A DNA stretch of 64,000 nt, from assembly GCA_026391795.1 (NCBI GenBank), contig JAPLDI010000013.1, positions 38,500-102,499 of the forward strand, read 5' to 3'. The notes below the pieces were generated by a model. The model worked only from the letters and a program-made list of their open reading frames with translations, did not search any database and was not told where the DNA came from. This document shows positions 17,749-26,433 of this stretch, piece after piece. Made by a program: the position numbers and the translations under genes. Each line of letters begins with the position of its first letter. The stretch's first letter is position 1. The stretch is from Bacteroidota bacterium (GTDB lineage: Bacteria; Bacteroidota; Bacteroidia; Bacteroidales; FEN-979).

Positions 17749-19938
17749 TTACTTCAGGAATACTTTCTGCGTAGAGGTCTGCTCTGGAGTTATCACTTTT
17801 ACAACATAATACCCCTCCTGGATACCTGGAACATATTTATTCAGGCCCGCATGTTTAAGCTTGTCCTTAAAAACGAGCCTGCCCACCAGGTCATAGATGG
17901 ATACTTTACCATTGCCGTTTCCAGCCGGCTTGTTCATGACATAAACTGCATCATCATATGAATAGATCTGGACAAAGCCTGCAGATATTGAGTATAAACC
18001 CGTATAGGGATTCATAAAATGCAGGAGGAAGCGGTCGGCGCTGTCCTGGGGGAGAGTTGAGAAGACATACATGGGCCACTGCGTCAGATCGGACCAACCG
18101 CCTGTTTTTTTATCTTCCAGCCAGATTACAATCCCTGAAAGAAAACTTTCAAGATTCGAAGCCAGGATGGTGTCAGTCGATGCCACCCCAATGTGGAATC
18201 CAAGCGGGATTGTCGTATTGAATCCACTCCATGGCCTTGTATTTAAGGCAACCCGGGTCGAATCATCCAGCACCGTGTAAAGCTGCGGAGCTTCATCAGC
18301 GCCATCCAGCTTGTAGGCATCGTGATGGGGGTCAAATAAAACCGTAGCTGCAGAATCAAACCGGATCCGCGTTTCATCCCGGAAGTTGTTTCCCTTCACT
18401 GTAAGGATCAGCTGTTCATTCGAGAGTGTATCTGTCTTGTAAAAAGGCTGGTCGGAATGCAAACGGGCGGTGTTATCCAAACTGATGGATCCGCTCAGCG
18501 ATCCCGGAACCGAGGCATGCATGTAAAAGCCCTGCTGCGAAGCAATGAGTGATGAAGCACCCGTTGTATGAATCTGATCGTGACGGTTCCAGAAGAAATA
18601 ATTTCCGGTTTCCGGGTGAAAAACATAGATCGTAGGATCAACTTCACTGAGCGAAAAACCATTTGAGAGCCAGTCGATGGCGCTCGGGTAAGGGTTCCCG
18701 ATCAGGTGCCAGCCATCCGGGCCTGCTGCCCCGATGTGATTTGTCATAGAATAGCTTGTGTTGCCGGTGTTCAATGAACCTGTGACGGCTACCGTGGAAT
18801 TGGAGGTAAGCGAAGAATTTGAATAGAGAAGGTATCCCAGCATCCTGTTGTTGAGAATGGAATCACCGGCCGGGTTAACGATGCTGCGGTATTTGTGCAA
18901 AGGTTCATCGTACCATTTTGAAAGAAGTTGCCGGAGAATGAACGGAGTGGTATTAGTACTGTTCACGGGAATGCAGTAGCCATGCCACTGATCCTGTTTC
19001 AGGTACTGTTCAACCGTTGCACTTCCGTTATTTATATAGGAGATGATACCTCCATCCACCAGTGACGCTGTATAGGAAGCATCTGATTTCAGCCATAATC
19101 CCTCAACATTACCGATCTCAACCGAGTCGAAACAGTTCATCTGCGCCCCCGGAGCCAGAATGAGCTGACCCGCACTGTGAATTCTGAGTTTGCTGATCAA
19201 TGCAGAATTATAGAGAGTGGCGCTGCTGTCCCATACGGATGTGTTGACAGGAGTGTTCCAGTCGACAACCCCACCAGATTGTGTCCAACTATAACCAGAA
19301 GAAAAAACACGTTGTAGAAACAACTGTTTAAGACTCTTTGTTTCATCCAAAGTTATACTCGGCCATTGGTTCCCTTCACCATTATTGTCAACATAAAGTT
19401 GATTAATCGGTAGTGTCATAAAATTCGGATAAAAATTAATTCCGGCTATTGTACTATTAACCAATATTTTCAGTCTTAATTTTACTAAGGGTGTCCAATT
19501 TGTTCCAACAAGTTCATAAAATGTGGCCAAATTATCTCCTGAATTCCAGGTATGCATAGGTTCTAAATAAAAATTTATATGATTACTATTTAAATTTGCG
19601 TTGAAATTATATTTCGGTCCGGATGTGATTCCAACACCATAAACACTCACCGCACCAACTGGCGTAATAGGTGATTGATGCCCAAAAGCCAAAATAGTAT
19701 AATAAAAATTTGCTTGCATAAAATCTGCATATTCCGGAATGGTCGATTTTACCTCAATATTGAACTCCAAACTATCTATACCGGATGCAATATTATATCC
19801 AATCTTCGGATCAGATACTCTAAAGGATAGTTGTGGAGATTGGGCACTCACAATTTCCCCACTCCCAAAAGTCAAGAGAAGTAAGATAATCAGAAGAAAT
19901 TCTTTCCAATGGCTAACCATATAAATGATCCTTTTCAT
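17749..19938 (-). CDS. T9SS cargo protein, paralogue A
   Basis: 729 residues from the ATG at 19938 (MKRIIYMVSHWKEFLLIILL signal sequence, ending VSAQS). A possible upstream start at 19959 would overlap the -7 box. The N-terminal domain (~30-170: LSFRVSDPKIGYN, DSLEFNIEVKSTIPEYADF, ANFYYTILAFGH, GAVSVYGVGIT) is a beta-sandwich with cohesin-like pattern, followed by a DETKSL linker. Later come GWHLIGNPYPSAIDW and a final ~75 residues with IYSYDDAVYVMN, GKVSIYDLVGRLVFK and GYYVVKVITPEQTSTQKVFLK, a type A T9SS sorting domain. Expected to be exported by SecYEG and T9SS and anchored to or released from the outer membrane. Shares full-length similarity with 20099-22351. Confidence 0.75.
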   Translation of the reverse strand: MKRIIYMVSHWKEFLLIILLLLTFGSGEIVSAQSPQLSFRVSDPKIGYNIASGIDSLEFNIEVKSTIPEYADFMQANFYYTILAFGHQSPITPVGAVSVYGVGITSGPKYNFNANLNSNHINFYLEPMHTWNSGDNLATFYELVGTNWTPLVKLRLKILVNSTIAGINFYPNFMTLPINQLYVDNNGEGNQWPSITLDETKSLKQLFLQRVFSSGYSWTQSGGVVDWNTPVNTSVWDSSATLYNSALISKLRIHSAGQLILAPGAQMNCFDSVEIGNVEGLWLKSDASYTASLVDGGIISYINNGSATVEQYLKQDQWHGYCIPVNSTNTTPFILRQLLSKWYDEPLHKYRSIVNPAGDSILNNRMLGYLLYSNSSLTSNSTVAVTGSLNTGNTSYSMTNHIGAAGPDGWHLIGNPYPSAIDWLSNGFSLSEVDPTIYVFHPETGNYFFWNRHDQIHTTGASSLIASQQGFYMHASVPGSLSGSISLDNTARLHSDQPFYKTDTLSNEQLILTVKGNNFRDETRIRFDSAATVLFDPHHDAYKLDGADEAPQLYTVLDDSTRVALNTRPWSGFNTTIPLGFHIGVASTDTILASNLESFLSGIVIWLEDKKTGGWSDLTQWPMYVFSTLPQDSADRFLLHFMNPYTGLYSISAGFVQIYSYDDAVYVMNKPAGNGNGKVSIYDLVGRLVFKDKLKHAGLNKYVPGIQEGYYVVKVITPEQTSTQKVFLK

Positions 19939-19956
19939 ACAAATAATTACTCTTAA

Positions 19957-19964
19957 CAAAAATA
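19957..19964 (-). promoter_or_regulatory. -7 box of T9SS paralogue A
   Basis: Minus-strand TATTTTTG, an exact TAnnTTTG match, 18 nt upstream of the ATG at 19938. No TTTG at -33; a perfect palindrome (19986-20003) lies there instead. Confidence 0.5.
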
Positions 19965-19985
19965 ATCCAGAGTAAACCTCTTTTA

Positions 19986-20003
19986 ATTCTTCTCGAGAAG
20001 AAT
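19986..20003. promoter_or_regulatory. Perfect 18-bp palindrome at the -33 region
   Basis: ATTCTTCTCGAGAAGAAT is its own reverse complement. It covers the -33 region of the promoter at 19957-19964 and lacks a following T-tract, so it looks more like an operator for a dimeric regulator than a terminator. Confidence 0.45.
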
Positions 20004-20014
20004 ATACGTTATAA

Positions 20015-20045
20015 GAAAAAAAGGCTGTAGATTTCCCTTACAGCC
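20015..20045 (-). terminator. Terminator after T9SS paralogue B
   Basis: GGCTGTA (20023-20029) pairs with TACAGCC (20039-20045) around a 9-nt loop; in minus RNA an eight-U run follows. It lies 54 nt past the stop of the gene at 20099-22351. Confidence 0.75.
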
Positions 20046-20098
20046 TCTAGTATAACTGTAGAAAACAAAGATCTTTTGTCTTCCAATTCTCACATTTA

Positions 20099-22351
20099 TT
20101 ATTTCAAATAGACCTTTTGTGAATATAAATTTTCAGGTGTAACAACCCTGACCATATAATATCCTTCATTCACACCTGGCAAAAACTTATTAAGGTTCAT
20201 ATCCCTAAGATTGGCCTCAAAGACTTTCCTTCCCAGCAAATCGAAGATAACACAAGTTCCTTTCGTGGTTCCGGTCACCAGATTCATCACATACACATAA
20301 TCTTCAAAGGAATAGATCTGCATTCCTGTAAAAGATTTATCTTCAATTCCAAAGGATGGATTGTAGAAATGCAGAACAAAACGATCATGATCATCGTTGG
20401 GGGAAGCTGTGAAGGTATATATCGGATTTACAGTTAGCTCGTGCATGCTTCCGCCATCCTTGATATCTTCAAGGTAGATCCGGGTACCAGATTTAAAGCT
20501 TTCCATGTTGGACGCTGTGATCGTAACAGTGGTATCAGCCTTTAAAATAAACCCCATGGGAATGACAGTATTCAAACCGCCCCATGGGAGGGTATTAACA
20601 GCTGCATAATTGTTGTCGGCCAGGAGGCTATAGAACTGGGGAATTCCGTCATCTCCGAAGAGCTTATAATTATCATATTCCGGATCAAAATTAACTGTGG
20701 CCGAAGAGTTGAACCACACCTTGGTTTCATCTTTAGAACCATTACTCTCAGCAACCAGATCAAGCAGATCGGTATATGTGATTTGTTCTTTCCAAAATGC
20801 CTGTGAACTGAACACTTTGACATTGTTATCCATACCTAATGTTCCGGAAGTTTGGGGATCAGTAACGTGAACAAAGAATCCCTGTAATGATGGAATATAT
20901 TGTGTTCCACCATTTGTACTAACTTGGGTAGAGCCATTATAGCTGGCATAATTACCAGAGCCGATATCCAAGGGTTGGCTCCAGAAATAGATAGTTGGGT
21001 CAATATTTGTTTTTGTCCACCCAGAAACTGCTCTCCAATCCAGGGGACAAGGATACATGTTGGCAACCATATTCCATCCATCATATATACCATCAGTAGA
21101 AATCGTTCGGGTAAGTGTTCGTGTTTGAGATCCCGAGACTAGATGATTGCCGGAACTGGCATTAAAATTTACTGTATTATAGGTAGGTGTCAAGGAACTT
21201 GATGCCCAATGGAACCATCCTCTTAAATCCTGGGTCACAATAGCTGAGTCAGCCGCAGGAAGGGGGTTAATGACATATCTGTATTTTTTGATCCTTTCAG
21301 CTATTGGAACAGCCCGTGATTCATCGTACCATTTTAGGTAAGTATTAAGGAATGTTGCCTGTGGCATAACCGTATGTATTGGAAAGCCGATAATGTGCCA
21401 GTTATTCTGCCCCACCCACCTTTGAATCCGTATTGATGCACTGCCATTATAAGTAATTGAAGTTTCTCCGTCATCCATGAATGCTCCTGTTCCTGTAACA
21501 TCTGAAACAATCCACAATCCAAAAGGTTCAGTGATTTCTGTGATACCTCCTGTTGAAACTTTTAATTCTCCTCCTGGTGCTATCTTTAATCTTGCATAAG
21601 GATGAATCCTTAAATTATTTACTAGACAGTTTGTCCCTGTAATAGAAGCTGGCACAGTCGTTGTATCCCAAACTGAAGTATTTATGGATGATGCCGACCA
21701 ATTAACAGTTCCTCCAACCTGAGACCAACCATATGTCCCACAAAATACGCGTCCAAGGTACAAAGTCTGCAATGATTTTGTCTCATCTAATGATACACTA
21801 CCCCATTTTTGTCCTTGTCCTAATGTTGGATCAACGTATAATTGATTTTTCGGTTGCGTCATAAAAGTAGGATAAAAATAAATTCCAGATGTAACCATAT
21901 TATCAAATATCTTCACTCGTACTTTAAATAAGGTTGTCCAGCTTGTACCCACAAGTTCATAATAAGTAGCTAAGTTGTCACCAGGTAGAAATACATGAGT
22001 AGCGGCTGCAGAAACGTTAATATGATCACTCTGTAGTGTGGCTGTGAGTTGATATTTCCCGGTTCCGGTTATTCCAGTACCGTAAAGACTTACAGCACCT
22101 ATCGGCGGTGATGAATAATGACCAAAGGCAGCAATTGTGTAATAAAAATTAGCCTGTAACGCATCTGCATAATGTGCAACAGTTGATTTAACCTCAACAT
22201 TAAATTCCAAGCTGTCTATCCCACCACCAGTTCCAATTTTTGGATTTGTAACTCGAAAAGTGATTGTTTGGCAATGAATCATAACCGCCCAGCCAAAAAA
22301 TATAAGAAAAGACAAGAAAAACTTAACTACCATATGAGTATTTGTTTTCAT
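20099..22351 (-). CDS. T9SS cargo protein, paralogue B
   Basis: 750 residues with signal peptide MKTNTHMVVKFFLSFLIFFG. Same architecture as paralogue A: N-terminal cohesin-like sandwich (ITFRVTNPKIGTG, DSLEFNVEVKSTVAHYADAL, ANFYYTIAAFGH, GAVSLYGTGIT), DETKSLQTLYLGRVF linker, a middle region with GWNMVANMYPCPLDW, and a C-terminal type A sorting domain (MQIYSFEDYVYVMN, VIFDLLGRKVFE, GYYMVRVVTPENLYSQKVYLK). The tandem pair A/B looks like a duplication. Terminated by a strong hairpin. 45 nt downstream of the dockerin-like gene at 22397-23977, which suggests co-transcription. Confidence 0.76.
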   Translation of the reverse strand: MKTNTHMVVKFFLSFLIFFGWAVMIHCQTITFRVTNPKIGTGGGIDSLEFNVEVKSTVAHYADALQANFYYTIAAFGHYSSPPIGAVSLYGTGITGTGKYQLTATLQSDHINVSAAATHVFLPGDNLATYYELVGTSWTTLFKVRVKIFDNMVTSGIYFYPTFMTQPKNQLYVDPTLGQGQKWGSVSLDETKSLQTLYLGRVFCGTYGWSQVGGTVNWSASSINTSVWDTTTVPASITGTNCLVNNLRIHPYARLKIAPGGELKVSTGGITEITEPFGLWIVSDVTGTGAFMDDGETSITYNGSASIRIQRWVGQNNWHIIGFPIHTVMPQATFLNTYLKWYDESRAVPIAERIKKYRYVINPLPAADSAIVTQDLRGWFHWASSSLTPTYNTVNFNASSGNHLVSGSQTRTLTRTISTDGIYDGWNMVANMYPCPLDWRAVSGWTKTNIDPTIYFWSQPLDIGSGNYASYNGSTQVSTNGGTQYIPSLQGFFVHVTDPQTSGTLGMDNNVKVFSSQAFWKEQITYTDLLDLVAESNGSKDETKVWFNSSATVNFDPEYDNYKLFGDDGIPQFYSLLADNNYAAVNTLPWGGLNTVIPMGFILKADTTVTITASNMESFKSGTRIYLEDIKDGGSMHELTVNPIYTFTASPNDDHDRFVLHFYNPSFGIEDKSFTGMQIYSFEDYVYVMNLVTGTTKGTCVIFDLLGRKVFEANLRDMNLNKFLPGVNEGYYMVRVVTPENLYSQKVYLK

Positions 22352-22396
22352 ATTAATATCTTTTACGTATCCAATTTTTTCTTTAAAGCTAGACTA

Positions 22397-23977
22397 TTAA
22401 GGAACAAGAGAGATTGAACCGAAATTGATTCGCCATATATTTCTGTCTGCATTTGATACATTCCCATCAAGATTAAAATCAGCACGATCGTACCCGACAG
22501 CCCCAAAATCAACGCGCCAAATATTAAGGTCCGAATTAAAAACACCTCCATCTCCATCAGCATCTGCAGCGACCATTCCCCACTTTGTTCCTAATTGAAT
22601 ACAACCAAAACCATTTCCATCATAAATCTTGTTTTGTGATGTTGAGTAATCATAGAGATAAACACCATTGGTTCTGGGAACAGCATTATTCGACATAATT
22701 GGGATGTGGTTACGATGTATAATGACAGGATATAAGTTGTTTGTAACAGCAAAATTATAAAATTTGACATTTGAGCCATTCAAATCAACAATAGATCCAT
22801 CACTCTTCAGGAATGCCGCTCTTTTTGCTATCGAAGTTCCTGAGGTAGCACTTCCTGGAGAACCTGCCTGACGAAGATCAATAAGGACCCAATCGACCAC
22901 GCCTGCAGGAATTGAGGTTACATTTTCAGTTCCAGTATAATACCAGGGATCGCCTGAATATGGTTGAGTCAATGGAATAAATCCTAAGTCATTTAAATCT
23001 GTATACATGGTCCCATTATTATAAGGACCTTCAAGAAATGCAGTTAAAGACGTGACAAGGCCTCCCTTCGTTCCCGTAAAGGTACTGAAAGAAGTCAGTG
23101 CTGCAGCTGTGAGCGTATTGGTAGGTGCATCAGTAGCAGCGTAGGTAACCACGGGATCAGGTGCAACCTTTGTACAATATATTTCAGATTCAGTGCCTGT
23201 GATGTCGCCATCCAGGTATTTAAATGTGGCATCAGCCGAAAAGCCGGTAATGGGTGATGCAGATGTATTGGTCAAAACCCAGTAACGGTTCAGGTAACTT
23301 CCTGTATAGATTCCTGTATTATATGCCTGGTTCTTCAAACTTACCCCGATATAGTTGCCTGCAGGATAGGTACCTGAAGTAAAAGTGATGCCAACAGGCG
23401 AGTATTCAATAGTCGTCGCGTTTACGCTATCGCCCACCGGAAAGGTAAAAAGTCCGTTTGCTGACCAGGTTTTACGAAGCTCGCCTGTGCCTGAAGCGAG
23501 GATCATCTTGGAAGAAGAAGGTGTGCCGGCTACAGAAGCAGTAGGGCCCAGCAAAAGGTTACTCGTTCCCAGTGTAATAAGTCCGTTCGTAAGGGTAAGC
23601 GTACCATTCACTTGAGTGTTCCCTGTAAGATTCAATCCTTTCGAATTATTCAGTTCCACATTGTTAAACAGGTTCTGACCACTGATGTATTGTTTCGAGG
23701 TTCCTGAAAACTGAAAAGTCCCTGTACCCAGGTTTGTCTGGGAGCCGTTCTGGTTAACAAGATTCCCTTTCAGAATAATGGTTCCCGAATTATCCAACGC
23801 CGAACCGGATTCCAGCTTCATCTGAATGGTTTCAACTACCGTGGTACCGGAAGTAACTTTAAGCGTTGTTCCGTTTTTTATCACCGTTCCCTGGGCTGTC
23901 ACAATGACAGAGCAGCCGCAGAAAAATACGCCCAGTAAGGCGATCCCGGTTAACCTTGTGTAAATTGTTTTTCTCAT
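22397..23977 (-). CDS. Secreted protein with two dockerin-like loops
   Basis: 526 residues from the ATG at 23977 (signal peptide MRKTIYTRLTGIALLGVFFC; an upstream ATG at 23995 adds six residues). The front is beta-solenoid-like (LKVTSGTTVVETIQM, GTFQFSGTSKQYISG, GTLTLTNGLITLGTSNLLLG), then SYLNRYWVLTN as in 12765-14204. The C terminus has two clear Ca-loop repeats, ADADGDGGVFNSDLNIW and ADFNLDGNVSNADRNIW, ending SISLVP, a dockerin-type arrangement widespread in Bacteroidetes. No T9SS tail. It heads the unit with paralogue B, behind a good promoter. Confidence 0.74.
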   Translation of the reverse strand: MRKTIYTRLTGIALLGVFFCGCSVIVTAQGTVIKNGTTLKVTSGTTVVETIQMKLESGSALDNSGTIILKGNLVNQNGSQTNLGTGTFQFSGTSKQYISGQNLFNNVELNNSKGLNLTGNTQVNGTLTLTNGLITLGTSNLLLGPTASVAGTPSSSKMILASGTGELRKTWSANGLFTFPVGDSVNATTIEYSPVGITFTSGTYPAGNYIGVSLKNQAYNTGIYTGSYLNRYWVLTNTSASPITGFSADATFKYLDGDITGTESEIYCTKVAPDPVVTYAATDAPTNTLTAAALTSFSTFTGTKGGLVTSLTAFLEGPYNNGTMYTDLNDLGFIPLTQPYSGDPWYYTGTENVTSIPAGVVDWVLIDLRQAGSPGSATSGTSIAKRAAFLKSDGSIVDLNGSNVKFYNFAVTNNLYPVIIHRNHIPIMSNNAVPRTNGVYLYDYSTSQNKIYDGNGFGCIQLGTKWGMVAADADGDGGVFNSDLNIWRVDFGAVGYDRADFNLDGNVSNADRNIWRINFGSISLVP

Positions 23978-24023
23978 ACAACTACGATTTAACATCAGTA
24001 AAGAAAAAACAGATCAAAGAAAA

Positions 24024-24054
24024 CAAATATACTCAATTCTTCAATGATTTCCAA
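24024..24054 (-). promoter_or_regulatory. Promoter of the dockerin-like/T9SS gene pair
   Basis: Minus-strand TTG (24052-24054), 20 nt, then TATATTTG (24024-24031): a close match to the Bacteroidetes consensus. Predicted start ~24017, a ~40-nt leader to the ATG at 23977. Confidence 0.65.
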
Positions 24055-24207
24055 TTAATTCCGCACCCACGCTGCCATTTCCACTCTCCGGTTTTTTAAC
24101 CCCTCAGCGTCTTAGCGGTAAAAAACACTTAACTGAACCCTTAGATTCTACGATTCAACGCTTATAATTCGTAATTCGTAATTTTAATTTATGTAGCCAA
24201 ATCAATA

Positions 24208-24468
24208 TTACAATTCGATCTTTTCCTCCTTCATGTCCATTCTCCTCTTCCAGATCTCATAGATCTTATAGCACCCGTATACAGCCCCCAGAATAAGCAA
24301 AATTCCGATCCCGTCGTCAATGGGGGCTCCCACAGGAACTCCACCATTACCACTGGGATCTCCGCCAGGTCCCGGAGGGCCCGGGGGATCAGCAAAAACG
24401 CCGGAAATAAAAAGCGGTATCAGTATCAGCTGGAGAACGAAAAATATCTTTAAAGGTAACCTCTTCAT
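24208..24468 (-). CDS. Small PID-CTERM-like membrane protein
   Basis: 86 residues from the ATG at 24468 (MKRLPLKIFFVLQLILIPLF signal sequence). After a Gly/Pro-rich linker (DPPGPPGPGGDPSGNGG) comes APIDDGIGILLILGAVYGCYK and a basic tail IWKRRMDMKEEK. The order signal peptide, low-complexity linker, PID motif, hydrophobic helix and Lys/Arg cluster matches the short Bacteroidetes proteins annotated as carrying a PID-CTERM sorting signal. No partner exosortase is in the window. The family assignment is from memory of the motif. Confidence 0.6.
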   Translation of the reverse strand: MKRLPLKIFFVLQLILIPLFISGVFADPPGPPGPGGDPSGNGGVPVGAPIDDGIGILLILGAVYGCYKIYEIWKRRMDMKEEKIEL

Positions 24469-24488
24469 AGATTGTAACAATTTGTTTG

Positions 24489-24496
24489 CAAAAATA
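24489..24496 (-). promoter_or_regulatory. -7 box of the PID-CTERM-like gene
   Basis: Minus-strand TATTTTTG, exact TAnnTTTG, 21 nt before the ATG at 24468. No clear -33 element. Confidence 0.5.
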
Positions 24497-24499
24497 GGA

Positions 24500-25162
24500 C
24501 AATTTTTTTGAATTAATATTAACTTTTGCTTAAATATATAATGACATTTAAACCATTACTTCAAACCCATTTGTAAAGTGGAGCCAAGGCATCCCGGATG
24601 AAAAAGGGACTGGATCCAGATTTTAATCCTGCTACGCCTAACAGGAATTCTTTCACTCAAACCTCTACCCGTGCTTGCTGTTAATTAGACAATGATAATA
24701 AACAAACGGCGGTTTCAGGCTCCTGAACTTGTAATTTGAGTTTTCAAAAATAAAATTGCCTTGGTCGAAAGCTTAGCTTCAGAAATAAATAGTAGCTTTT
24801 GCAAATATATGCACAATTTCCCAATAAGCAACTTTTATTCTATAAAACTGTTAACAATTTCACGGTTAAAAAAAATCATCTGGCTTCTATGTTAATTCCG
24901 GAACTTTATTTCCGAATGTTGATTCTCCCATCTGCTGAAATTCTCCGGTCAAAAAATATTTTTTCTGCTTTTAAGTTCTGGTGCATGAATAAATCACCAG
25001 GTAGCCGGCTTCAGGATTCAAATGCTATGCCGTAGTGTGCGTAAACACGATCCGGATCAGCCTGGCCTTTTTAATATCCTGGAATACAATCCATTAGAAT
25101 TTACCAAATTGTCAACAGGGAAACTATTCCCTGTTTTTGAAATGAGTCTGCGCTTCAGGGCA
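24500..25162. other. Gene-poor 660-nt region
   Basis: No credible protein. The 78-codon plus frame at 24799-25035 lacks a start context or protein-like composition. The region holds a strong minus-strand promoter match (24802-24831) with nothing coding behind it for ~320 nt, plus small inverted repeats near 24625-24650 and 24710-24725. Confidence 0.5.
24802..24831 (-). promoter_or_regulatory. Orphan Bacteroidetes promoter
   Basis: Minus-strand TTG (24829-24831), 19 nt, TATATTTG (24802-24809). Predicted start ~24795. It could give a long leader for the gene at 24208-24468 or an independent small RNA. Confidence 0.5.
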
Positions 25163-25188
25163 TAAAAAAACCGCACAAATGTGCGGTT
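25163..25188 (-). terminator. Terminator after hpf
   Basis: Perfect inverted repeat ACCGCACA/TGTGCGGT followed by a run of T on the minus strand, 20 nt beyond the hpf stop. Ends the rpsU-xerC-hpf unit. Confidence 0.8.
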
Positions 25189-25207
25189 TCAGAGGTACCT
25201 GATCGGG

Positions 25208-25507
25208 TTACAACCCCCGAATCTTCTCTTTATGTCTGATCAGCTGCTTCTTAAGGGCTTCAATGGCCTGATCGGTAGCTTCCTCGAATGATTTTGCCTG
25301 CTTCTTGGCGAACAGGTCATATCCGCGTACGATCAGCCTGATCTCCACCATCTTGTTTTCCCTGCTTTCGGTATTTTCAAGTTTCAGAATGACTTCACTG
25401 CCAATGATCCCTTCATAGATGCTAAGCATCTTCTGTAATTTCTCCTTAATGAACGATTCCAGTTTGCCGTCAGCTTTGAAATGTACAGTATTGATCTTGA
25501 TGTTCAT
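25208..25507 (-). CDS. hpf: Ribosome hibernation-promoting factor (HPF/RaiA family, short)
   Basis: 99 residues, the short form of the family, which binds the 30S A/P-site region in stationary phase. The sequence begins MNIKINTVHFKADGKLESFI and shows the beta-alpha-beta-beta-beta-alpha pattern with ENKMVEIRLIVRGYDLFAKKQAKSFEEATDQAI. There is no C-terminal dimerisation extension. It starts 14 nt after xerC and ends at a strong terminator. The rpsU-xerC-hpf order is conserved in Bacteroidetes, usually directly before the tRNA/tuf genes, from which it is separated here by ~18 kb. Confidence 0.93.
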   Translation of the reverse strand: MNIKINTVHFKADGKLESFIKEKLQKMLSIYEGIIGSEVILKLENTESRENKMVEIRLIVRGYDLFAKKQAKSFEEATDQAIEALKKQLIRHKEKIRGL

Positions 25508-25521
25508 TCAGACCTCCTTTT

Positions 25522-26433
25522 TTATGCCTTTGGATGGGCTTGTTTATAAATTGTCTTCAACTTCTCGATTGTATTGTGGGTATAAACCTGGGTTGCCGAA
25601 AGACTGGCATGCCCCAGGAGTTCCTTAACGGCGTTAAGCTCTGCTCCGTTATTCAGTAAATGGGTTGCAAATGTATGCCTCAGCACATGCGGCGAGACCT
25701 TCTGCAGGGTTGTCACCTGCGAGAGGTACTTCGTGACAACACGATAAATAAAACGCGGATAGACCTTATTCCCGCTGTTCGTAACAAAGAGATAAACAGA
25801 TTCAGGTTTGTCAGTTAAGGATAAAGATTCCGTAATCCCGGGAAGATCACTCTTCCCCTGCAGGTAGCGCTTCAAATGATCAGCAAATTTATTGGAGAAC
25901 GGAATTAACCGCTCTTTATTTCGTTTACCCAAAACCTTCAGTGTGGACCGGTGAAAATCAACATCCGATTCTTTCAGGTTGATCAATTCCGATAACCGCA
26001 TGCCGGTTGCATAAAGAACCTCGAGGATCAGCTGGTCGCGAAGGCCCGTAAATCCTTCACCGAAATTCACCTCCTCGAAAAGCATCGCCATCTTCTCCTT
26101 TTCCACAAATGACGGTAATCTTTTCGAAGTCCTCGGAGAGATGATCTTCCGCATCGGGTTGACCGTGACGCTGCCTTCCTTCAGCAAAAACCTGTAAAAC
26201 GATTTCAGGGTGGTCATTTTCCTGTTGACAGAACGCGGAGAGATCTTTTCTTCCATCAAAAGTACAAGCCATGACCGGATCATGGGATGTGTTACTTCGC
26301 GGATGTCTGACAGGTTGTATTGCTTATCCAGAAATGAAAAAAACTGGTCGAGATCGCTACGGTAGGCTGATACGGTGTGGGGGGAGTATCTTTTTTCGTA
26401 TTGTATATAGTCGATAAACTTACCCTTCTCCAT
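25522..26433 (-). CDS. xerC: Tyrosine recombinase XerC
   Basis: 303 residues, normal for XerC/XerD, which resolve chromosome dimers at dif. The SAM-like N-terminal domain (YSPHTVSAYRSDLDQFF) precedes the catalytic domain with Arg in ATGMRLSEL (~144), Lys in KVLGKRNKER, HVLRHTFATHLL (~246-257), His in LLGHASLSATQVYTH and the nucleophile Tyr in QVYTH (~281). Complete and intact, so not a remnant integrase. It lies between rpsU and hpf, the standard housekeeping location, which favours XerC over a mobile-element recombinase. Confidence 0.93.
   Translation of the reverse strand: MEKGKFIDYIQYEKRYSPHTVSAYRSDLDQFFSFLDKQYNLSDIREVTHPMIRSWLVLLMEEKISPRSVNRKMTTLKSFYRFLLKEGSVTVNPMRKIISPRTSKRLPSFVEKEKMAMLFEEVNFGEGFTGLRDQLILEVLYATGMRLSELINLKESDVDFHRSTLKVLGKRNKERLIPFSNKFADHLKRYLQGKSDLPGITESLSLTDKPESVYLFVTNSGNKVYPRFIYRVVTKYLSQVTTLQKVSPHVLRHTFATHLLNNGAELNAVKELLGHASLSATQVYTHNTIEKLKTIYKQAHPKA

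Noticed and set aside
24799..25035. 78-codon plus-strand frame in the gene-poor region
   Set aside because: No signal peptide, family resemblance or promoter on that strand; composition like random AT-rich DNA.
25522..26433. Mobile-element integrase marking the surface block
   Set aside because: It is the housekeeping XerC in its conserved rpsU-xerC-hpf setting, with complete catalytic residues.
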